Shown here piece after piece: positions 7,163-12,216 of a stretch of 12,216 bases of DNA (positions are counted from its first letter, which is position 1; each line of letters opens with the position of its first letter). The DNA comes from UBA4459 sp036351335. Lineage in GTDB: Bacteria; Bacteroidota; Bacteroidia; Bacteroidales; F082. The DNA lies in assembly GCA_036351335.1 (NCBI GenBank), contig JAZBOW010000185.1, positions 1 to 12,216 on the forward strand, written 5' to 3'. Below the pieces are notes generated by a model, which saw only the letters and a list, made by a program, of their open reading frames with translations, ran no database searches and was not told the DNA's origin. A program made the position numbers and the translations under genes.

Positions 7163-7603
7163 ATGGAAGACATGTGGACATGCCAGGCATGTGGTCAGAA
7201 ATTTCTGCACGAAAACCAATATCACTCCTGTAACGACAGAACAGTGGATAGTTTCTTGGAGGGAAAATCCTATGAAGTGATTGAACTTTTCCGGTACTTT
7301 GTGGAGGAATATCAAAAATTAGGAGGCTTTGTTTTACATCCGGCTAAATCTCGCATCGCGTTTGCCGCTAAAATCAGGTTCGGATACATAGCAAGAGTTG
7401 GCAAAGATTTTATGGATGTCGCGCTTACTTTTAACAAAGCTTACCATGATAACTTATGCTTTTACCGTATCGGGCAGGTGCCGGGTGGCAAAATCTTTCA
7501 GCACTATATCCGACTCACACACAAAGATGATCTTAATGAAGAAGTGAGGAAATTTATGCGAATGGCATTGCAGGCGGGCAATAAACAACCAATAACTGAG
7601 TAA
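7163..7603 (+). CDS. DUF5655-like protein with N-terminal zinc ribbon
   Basis: 146 residues. The N-terminus carries C7-x2-C10 and H21-x-C23 in WTCQACGQKF and NQYHSC, a likely single zinc site. The remainder (residues ~26-145) matches what I recall of DUF5655, a short domain of unknown function: the conserved FLEGKSYEVIELF, LHPAKSRIAFAAKIRF and a C-terminal helix in which HIR-like YIRLTHKDDLNEE leads into RKFMRMAL. No catalytic site is apparent. The ATG at 7163 abuts the tfoX-like stop; M4 at 7172 is an alternative start that would still keep the zinc ligands. The next gene starts 11 bases after the stop, so it is the middle of an operon. The family name is from memory and needs a profile search. 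Confidence 0.75.
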   Translation: MEDMWTCQACGQKFLHENQYHSCNDRTVDSFLEGKSYEVIELFRYFVEEYQKLGGFVLHPAKSRIAFAAKIRFGYIARVGKDFMDVALTFNKAYHDNLCFYRIGQVPGGKIFQHYIRLTHKDDLNEEVRKFMRMALQAGNKQPITE

Positions 7604-7614
7604 TAAATTGAAAG

Positions 7615-8073
7615 ATGATGGATTACAAATTTCTAAAACTCCTTTTCTTTTCTATGGTTTTCATAGTAAATGCTCTTTTTTCCCAGGATAAAACTGATAC
7701 AGGAAATATTGAGGTAAGCATTCAGAATATTGATATGGATGAAGAAGGAGATCTGGTGATTCTGTTATTTAATAGCGAAGAATCGTGGTTAGAAGTTGAG
7801 CTGTTTTATAAGATCATCAAAGTATCTCCAGAGAAAGAGACCGAGAAAATCGTATTTGAGAATATCCCTTTCGGATCCGATTATGCCATTGAAGTGGTCC
7901 ATGATGAGAACGGCAATCTTAAAATGGATATGCGAATTCTCCCCTACCCCAAACCTAAAGAAGGAGTTGGAGTATCAAACAATACATTTCGGGCCGGGCC
8001 TCCCGAATATGAAAAAGCAAAATTCTCTCTCGATAAGCCAACAATTGAACTTGTTATTCAGATGAAATATTAA
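7615..8073 (+). CDS. Secreted DUF2141 family protein
   Basis: 152 residues. A signal peptide (residues ~1-23, with the hydrophobic LLFFSMVFIVNALFS) is followed by a single DUF2141 domain, an extracytoplasmic beta-sandwich-like domain common in Bacteroidota and Proteobacteria whose function is unknown. Supporting segments are GNIEVSIQNI at the start of the mature part, then FENIPFGSDYAIEVVHDENG, the acidic loop HDENGNLKMD (spacing D-x-N-x-N-x3-D, reminiscent of a calcium-binding loop), PKEGVGVSNN, and GPPEYEKAKFSL. The order and spacing of these match the family. Two adjacent ATG codons, at 7615 and 7618, could each start it with little effect. It lies 11 bases after the DUF5655 gene; the 55-base gap to the peroxidase gene shows no convincing promoter or terminator, so transcription probably continues. 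Confidence 0.83.
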   Translation: MMDYKFLKLLFFSMVFIVNALFSQDKTDTGNIEVSIQNIDMDEEGDLVILLFNSEESWLEVELFYKIIKVSPEKETEKIVFENIPFGSDYAIEVVHDENGNLKMDMRILPYPKPKEGVGVSNNTFRAGPPEYEKAKFSLDKPTIELVIQMKY

Positions 8074-8128
8074 ACACTGCTTGAACAATAAGGATATCTG
8101 AATGTTTCTAAGATAAAAGATAACTATC

Positions 8129-8608
8129 ATGAACAAAGAATTCTATACATACCATGCAATGTCGCTTCAAGGCGAAGAAATCAGTATGGAGCAATATAAA
8201 AACAAGGTGGTTTTGATTGTCAATACAGCCAGTAAATGCGGTTTTACACCTCAATATGAAGGTCTGGAAAAATTGCATGAGAAATACCATAACAAAGGAT
8301 TGGTAATTCTGGGATTTCCTTGCAACCAGTTTGCCAACCAGGAACCCGGAGGTACATCAGAAATTGAGACCTGCCTGTTAAATTATGGTGTTTCATTCCA
8401 AATGTTCGACAAGGTAAACGTAAATGGAAAGGAGGCACATCCCCTGTTCAAATTTTTGAAGAAAACATTGCCCGGCACGCTGGGTGGACGTATCAAATGG
8501 AATTTCACCAAATTCATGGTTGACCGGAAAGGTAATCCGGTTAAACGCTTTGGGCCTTCCACCAAACCGGAAGAAATGGAAAAAACCATCAAGGATCTGT
8601 TGCAATAA
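8129..8608 (+). CDS. Glutathione peroxidase family protein, probably thioredoxin-dependent
   Basis: 159 residues, the standard length of non-selenium bacterial glutathione peroxidase homologues, which reduce hydrogen peroxide and lipid or alkyl hydroperoxides. The peroxidatic cysteine is C37 in NTASKCGFTPQYEGL. The remaining active-site residues are in place: Q67 in LGFPCNQFANQEPG, and W124/N125 in KWNFTKF. C82, in ETCLLNYGVSF, sits 45 residues after C37, where the resolving cysteine of thioredoxin-dependent members such as yeast Orp1 lies, so thioredoxin rather than glutathione is the likely reductant (inference). There is no signal peptide, so it is cytoplasmic. Only 13 bases separate it from the next gene, suggesting co-transcription with the metallo-hydrolase. 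Confidence 0.93.
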   Translation: MNKEFYTYHAMSLQGEEISMEQYKNKVVLIVNTASKCGFTPQYEGLEKLHEKYHNKGLVILGFPCNQFANQEPGGTSEIETCLLNYGVSFQMFDKVNVNGKEAHPLFKFLKKTLPGTLGGRIKWNFTKFMVDRKGNPVKRFGPSTKPEEMEKTIKDLLQ

Positions 8609-8621
8609 TCTTATCAATCAA

Positions 8622-9737
8622 ATGAAAAAAAATCTCAAATGGCTCCTCATCTCTTTTCTTATCAGCATATTAATCCTAATAGCTGCCTTTATGATCATTC
8701 CTAAAATAGCGCCTCAATTTGGGGCAAATGCAAGTGGTGCAAGGTTGGAAAAAATAGAAAATTCGCCACATTTTAAAGATGGTCAATTCCAAAACCTGGT
8801 TGAAACGCCGATGTATGGAGAAAACACTTCCCTTTGGCAATCCTTTGCTAAATTTATCAGAGGCGGTAAAAACCGGGAACCTTCTCATACAATTGAAACC
8901 CCAGAACTCGAGATTAATTCGATAGCTGCAGATGAAGTATCAGTTACATGGTTTGGCCATTCGACCGTTTTAATGCAGATAGCCGGAAAGAAGCTGCTGA
9001 TCGATCCTGTTTTCAGCAACCATACTTCCCCATTTGCATTTATGGGTCCCAAAGCTTTTCCGTATTCGCATCAATATAGTATTGATGACCTGCCGGAAAT
9101 TGATGCTGTTATTATTTCCCATGATCATTATGACCATCTGGATTATGAAAGCACACTCAAACTTAAAAAGCTCGTTTCAAGATTCTACGTGCCGCTTGGA
9201 TTAGGAGCGCACCTGGAAAAATGGGGCATCCCTTCTGAAAACATAACGGAAGCGGAATGGTGGGACGAATTCCAGTTTGATCAGGAAATTTTATTGGCAT
9301 GCGTGCCCATGCGCCACTTTTCAGGAAGAGGCATTGCCGACAGGAATAAAACCCTTTGGGCCGGATGGGTGATCAAATCAGAAAACCACACCGTTATTCA
9401 TACCGGAGATTCTGGATATGGACCACATTTTAAACAAATTGGAGAAAAATACGGCCCCTTCGACCTGACGATGGTTGAATGTGGCCAGTACAATGAAGGC
9501 TGGCCCTATATTCATATGACACCCGAGGAAACTGTTCAGGCTCATATTGATCTGAAAGGCAATATGCTACTACCTATACATTGGGGCCGCTTCAATCTAA
9601 GTTTACATGCATGGACCGATCCTGTGGAAAGAGCTTCTGCAACTTCAAATCAGAAGCATATCAATTTAATAACGCCTGTACCCGGACAGTTAGTAAATAT
9701 ATCAGATCCAATGGCCTATTACGAATGGTGGCAATAG
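8622..9737 (+). CDS. Membrane-anchored metallo-beta-lactamase-fold hydrolase, NAPE-PLD/UlaG-like
   Basis: 371 residues. The ATG at 8622 is chosen since it begins an N-terminal anchor (residues ~7-27, WLLISFLISILILIAAFMII) and follows the peroxidase stop by 13 bases; an upstream in-frame extension overlaps that gene and reads as its shadow. The catalytic domain starts near residue 105 with VTWFGHSTVLMQIAGKKLL and LIDPVFS. Metal ligands are visible: H167, H169, D171 and H172 in SHDHYDHLD, H232 in MRHFSGRG, D263 in HTGDSGYG, and H320 in PIHWGRFNL. The residues around these (MGPKAFP, LPEIDAVIISH, FYVPLGLG, LWAGWV, YGPFDL) resemble N-acyl-phosphatidylethanolamine phospholipase D more than classical beta-lactamases. 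A zinc-dependent phosphodiesterase acting on a membrane lipid from the periplasmic side is therefore plausible, but the substrate is inference. Confidence 0.85.
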   Translation: MKKNLKWLLISFLISILILIAAFMIIPKIAPQFGANASGARLEKIENSPHFKDGQFQNLVETPMYGENTSLWQSFAKFIRGGKNREPSHTIETPELEINSIAADEVSVTWFGHSTVLMQIAGKKLLIDPVFSNHTSPFAFMGPKAFPYSHQYSIDDLPEIDAVIISHDHYDHLDYESTLKLKKLVSRFYVPLGLGAHLEKWGIPSENITEAEWWDEFQFDQEILLACVPMRHFSGRGIADRNKTLWAGWVIKSENHTVIHTGDSGYGPHFKQIGEKYGPFDLTMVECGQYNEGWPYIHMTPEETVQAHIDLKGNMLLPIHWGRFNLSLHAWTDPVERASATSNQKHINLITPVPGQLVNISDPMAYYEWWQ

Positions 9738-9782
9738 TTGTTCGTACTGATTATAAATTAGCAAAAGGACTTGAATCTTCAC

Positions 9783-9810
9783 TTGTATATATAAATTATT
9801 TATACTTTTA
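9783..9810 (+). promoter_or_regulatory. Possible ferredoxin promoter (TTG and TACTTTTA)
   Basis: TTG at 9783-9785 is followed after 17 bases by TACTTTTA (9803-9810), one mismatch from TAnnTTTG; the spacing is at the short end. Transcription would start near 9816, giving a ~25-nt leader. No terminator is visible after the hydrolase stop at 9737, so read-through from the upstream cluster is also possible. Confidence 0.35.
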
Positions 9811-9840
9811 TCCCATTGTAAAAATCAAAATTTAATCAAT

Positions 9841-10107
9841 ATGACAAGAGTAGTTTTAGAAGCATGTAAAGGCAACAAACACGGGGACTGTGTTGAAGTA
9901 TGTCCTGCGGATTGCTTTTATGAATTAGACGATATGCTGGTTATTAATCCTGATGATTGTACAGATTGTTCAGCTTGCGAAAGCGAATGCCCTGAAGAAG
10001 CCATTGTTCCTGATGATGAGGCTCCCCAGGAGTGGATCGATTTCAATGCCAATGCTGATTTTGACAATCTGAAGAACATCACCGATAAGGATGAGATAAC
10101 AAGATAA
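9841..10107 (+). CDS. 7Fe-type ferredoxin ([3Fe-4S][4Fe-4S], FdxA-like)
   Basis: 88 residues, small and very acidic, as expected for a soluble electron carrier. The cysteines are C9, C17, C21, C25, C40, C43, C46 and C50, in CVEVCPADCFYE and CTDCSACESECP. Aligned with Azotobacter ferredoxin I, C9, C17 and C50 would hold a [3Fe-4S] cluster and C21, C40, C43 and C46 a [4Fe-4S] cluster. The position of the non-ligand cysteine 11 of that protein is Asn12 here, so a second regular C-x2-C-x2-C motif cannot form at the N-terminus, which supports the 7Fe assignment (inference from spacing). The C-terminal ~30 residues are a short acidic tail (EAPQEWIDFNANADFDN). The gene faces that for pyruvate:ferredoxin oxidoreductase, its probable electron donor. 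Confidence 0.88.
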   Translation: MTRVVLEACKGNKHGDCVEVCPADCFYELDDMLVINPDDCTDCSACESECPEEAIVPDDEAPQEWIDFNANADFDNLKNITDKDEITR

Positions 10108-10132
10108 CCTGGTGTTAACTTCTTAAAAAAGT

Positions 10133-10161
10133 AAAAGCCGCTCTTTCGAGCGGCTTTTTTT
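10133..10161. terminator. Bidirectional terminator between ferredoxin and PFOR genes
   Basis: A perfect 11-bp stem, AAAAGCCGCTC (10133-10143) with GAGCGGCTTTT (10148-10158), closes on the tetraloop TTTC and continues into T residues to 10161. On the minus strand the A-rich left flank (10125-10136) supplies a broken U-tract. It lies between convergent stops at 10107 and 10181, so it can serve both genes. Confidence 0.93.
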
Positions 10162-10180
10162 ATGTTAAGCCCACCGGTTT

Positions 10181-12216
10181 TTATTCAGATAAAGAATAAT
10201 CCATAGCCGCATGGCGCTTATAAAACTCATAACGCCACTTAGCATTCTTAATGGCAAGTGCTCCAAGTTCTCTTGCCCTTTCAGGGAAAGTCTTCTTCAA
10301 GGAGAGGAAACGAACTTCCATATTTTGGAATTGCTCATATTTATTCCAATCAGGTTCTTTCGAATCGAGTTGGAAAGGATTTTTACCTTCATTCTCAAGC
10401 AATGGGTTGTAACGGAATAAAGACCAGTAACCAGACTCTACCGCAAATTTCTCTTCCGCCTGTGATTCGGCCATTGTGTTACGCAAGCCATGTGCAATAC
10501 AGGGTGAATAAGCGATGATCAATGAAGGACCCGGAAATGCCTCAGCTTCTTTCAGTGCTTTAAAATACTGGTTCATATTGGCTCCCATGGCCACCTGTGC
10601 AATATAAATATAACCGTAGGTCATGAAAATGGCACCGAGATCTTTCTTACGTACCACTTTACCTGAGGTCGCAAATTTAGCCACAGCTCCAGTTGGAGTC
10701 GCTTTTGATGCCTGGCCTCCTGTATTGGAATATACTTCCGTATCCATTACCAAAATGTTAATGTCTTCTCCGGAAGCCAACACATGGTCTAATCCACCGT
10801 ATCCAATATCATAAGCCCAGCCGTCGCCACCAAATGACCAAACAGATTTCTTAATGAAATACTGCTCAAGTTTCATCAGTTGTTTGGCAAGTTCATCTTC
10901 TTTTCCTTTCAGCACTTTCGAAACTTTAGCTGATGCAATTTTTGAAGCTTCACCATCATTCATGGCTACAAGCCATCCTTCAAAAGCTTCTTTCCTGTCG
11001 GCATCAATCTTGTTTTTCAAAGCTTCCTTCATCAGTAATTGAATGCGCTCACGCATTTTCCTCACGCCAATAGCCATTCCGTAACCATACTCAGCATTAT
11101 CCTCAAATAAGGAGTTTGCCCAGGCTGGTCCTTTACCTTCAGCATTGGTAGTATATGGTGTTGATGGTGCTGATCCACCATAAATAGAGGAGCAACCCGT
11201 CGCGTTCGCAATCATCATCCGGTCACCGTACAATTGTGTGATCAATTGAATGTATGGGGTTTCCCCACAGCCGGCACAAGCACCTGAAAATTCAAACAGG
11301 CTCTGTGCAAACTGGCTGTTTTTAAGATTGGCAAATTTATCAACTACGTGGTCTTTCGGTGAAATATTATTGATGAAGAAATCCCAATTGGCATTTTCAT
11401 GCATCTGTTCTTCCAACGGTACCATAACCAGCGATTTTTCTTTTGATGGGCACACATCGGCACAACTGCCGCAACCAGTACAATCAAGTACGCTCACCTG
11501 GATACGGAATTTATGTGGAGCCAGTTTACCTTTGGTATCCAACAAAGCCACATCGTCAGGTACCTGTTTCGCTTCTTCTTCATCCACTAAAAATGGCCTG
11601 ATAACAGCGTGCGGACAAACAAATGCACATTGATTACACTGGATACAATTTTCAGACAACCACTGAGGGACATTTACAGCAATACCTCTTTTCTCAAAAG
11701 CAGCCGTTCCCGGAGGGAATGAACCATCTTCGCGGCCTAAGAAAGCACTAACCGGTAAATCATCACCTTTTAGGTGTTCAATAGGTTTCACCACATTACG
11801 CACAAAATCAGGCATATCAGCATATGGATCTACTTCTTCTTTCACGCCAATCTTTGCCCATTCTTTGGGCACTTTCATTTCAATTACTTCAGCACCATTG
11901 TCAACAGCAGCAAAATTCATCCTGACGATCTCATCACCTTTTCTTCCGTATGTCTTTTTGATGAATGATTTCATCAACGTTTCAGCTTCTTCATAAGGAA
12001 TGATTTCCGCCACTTTAAAGAAAGCTGCCTGCATAATGGTATTGGTCCTACTTCCCAGTCCAATATCTGATGCAATTTTAGTCGCATTGATCATAAAGAA
12101 TTTAATATTGTTCTCCGCCATGAATTTCTTCATATGATCAGGCAGACGATTATTTGTTTCTTCTTCGTCCCAGATACTGTTTAACAGGAATGTGCCACCT
12201 TTTTTCATACCTTTCA
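10181..12216 (-). CDS. nifJ: Pyruvate:ferredoxin (flavodoxin) oxidoreductase, C-terminal part
   Basis: Partial: the reading frame is open to the window edge, and the visible ~677 residues are the C-terminal part of a protein normally near 1,180. PFOR oxidises pyruvate and CoA to acetyl-CoA and CO2 in the cytoplasm, passing electrons to ferredoxin. Numbering from the methionine at 12208, residues 1-115 end the gamma domain (GGTFLLNSIWD). Next is the EKR-type linker (to ~180). A 2[4Fe-4S] ferredoxin domain follows, with C188/C191/C194/C198 and C243/C246/C249/C253. The TPP domain comes last: proximal-cluster ligands C311 and C314 (CAGCGETP), C339 (ATGCSSIYGG) and C570 (YSPCIAHG), and the TPP/Mg motif GGDGWAYDIG with MDTEVYSNTGGQ (460-499). 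All cluster ligands that should fall in this part are present, so it looks functional. The methionine at 12208 is internal, not the start. It ends just before a terminator shared with the ferredoxin gene. Confidence 0.96.
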   Translation of the reverse strand, partial: KGMKKGGTFLLNSIWDEEETNNRLPDHMKKFMAENNIKFFMINATKIASDIGLGSRTNTIMQAAFFKVAEIIPYEEAETLMKSFIKKTYGRKGDEIVRMNFAAVDNGAEVIEMKVPKEWAKIGVKEEVDPYADMPDFVRNVVKPIEHLKGDDLPVSAFLGREDGSFPPGTAAFEKRGIAVNVPQWLSENCIQCNQCAFVCPHAVIRPFLVDEEEAKQVPDDVALLDTKGKLAPHKFRIQVSVLDCTGCGSCADVCPSKEKSLVMVPLEEQMHENANWDFFINNISPKDHVVDKFANLKNSQFAQSLFEFSGACAGCGETPYIQLITQLYGDRMMIANATGCSSIYGGSAPSTPYTTNAEGKGPAWANSLFEDNAEYGYGMAIGVRKMRERIQLLMKEALKNKIDADRKEAFEGWLVAMNDGEASKIASAKVSKVLKGKEDELAKQLMKLEQYFIKKSVWSFGGDGWAYDIGYGGLDHVLASGEDINILVMDTEVYSNTGGQASKATPTGAVAKFATSGKVVRKKDLGAIFMTYGYIYIAQVAMGANMNQYFKALKEAEAFPGPSLIIAYSPCIAHGLRNTMAESQAEEKFAVESGYWSLFRYNPLLENEGKNPFQLDSKEPDWNKYEQFQNMEVRFLSLKKTFPERARELGALAIKNAKWRYEFYKRHAAMDYSLSE

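Noticed and set aside
8484..8621. In-frame N-terminal extension of the NAPE-PLD-like gene (46 extra residues)
   Set aside because: It overlaps the conserved 3' end of the peroxidase gene in another frame, has no recognisable sequence character, and would place 46 residues before an obvious membrane anchor that has its own ATG at 8622.
11250..11633. 127-codon plus-strand frame inside the PFOR gene
   Set aside because: It lies opposite the ferredoxin domain and the proximal-cluster cysteine codons of PFOR; its apparent Cys content is a by-product of those codons.

Overview
The window looks like a chromosomal segment of a member of the Bacteroidota. Three things point there: moderately AT-rich DNA with very weak Shine-Dalgarno signals, -7 elements of the TAnnTTTG type in front of several genes, and Bacteroidota-typical protein architectures (an outer-membrane OmpA/TPR protein with a long insert in its OmpA domain, a fused 67K-type SppA, DUF2141). 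A pyruvate:ferredoxin oxidoreductase suggests an anaerobic or facultative lifestyle, and a glutathione-peroxidase homologue fits exposure to some oxygen. The order or genus cannot be fixed from this sequence.

Layout. Positions 50-2536 (+) encode an exported outer-membrane protein made of a beta-barrel-like region, an OmpA-like peptidoglycan-binding domain and C-terminal TPRs. A bidirectional terminator separates it from a minus-strand pair, folK (folate synthesis) and a deoxynucleoside kinase, which overlap by 4 nt. Divergent from folK is sppA (3974-5752, +), closed by a strong terminator. Next come a single secreted protein of unknown function (5949-6689) with its own terminator, then five close-packed plus-strand genes (6818-9737): a TfoX N-terminal-domain protein, a zinc-ribbon DUF5655 protein, a secreted DUF2141 protein, a thioredoxin-type glutathione peroxidase and a membrane-anchored NAPE-PLD-like metallo-beta-lactamase-fold hydrolase. 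The right end holds a 7Fe-type ferredoxin (9841-10107, +) facing the C-terminal two thirds of pyruvate:ferredoxin oxidoreductase (10181 to the window edge, -), with a shared bidirectional terminator between them.

How the genes relate. Most of the window is housekeeping: envelope integrity (OmpA/TPR, SppA), precursor supply for folate and dNTPs (FolK, dNK) and pyruvate oxidation with its probable electron acceptor (PFOR, ferredoxin). The least understood part is 5949-9737: a secreted protein with two similar halves, followed by the five-gene cluster, which has a perfect 7-bp inverted repeat in its leader and an in-frame stop/start junction between its first two genes. No CRISPR array, tRNA, rRNA, insertion sequence, phage gene or recognisable defence system is present. 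All intergenic stretches are under 300 bases.
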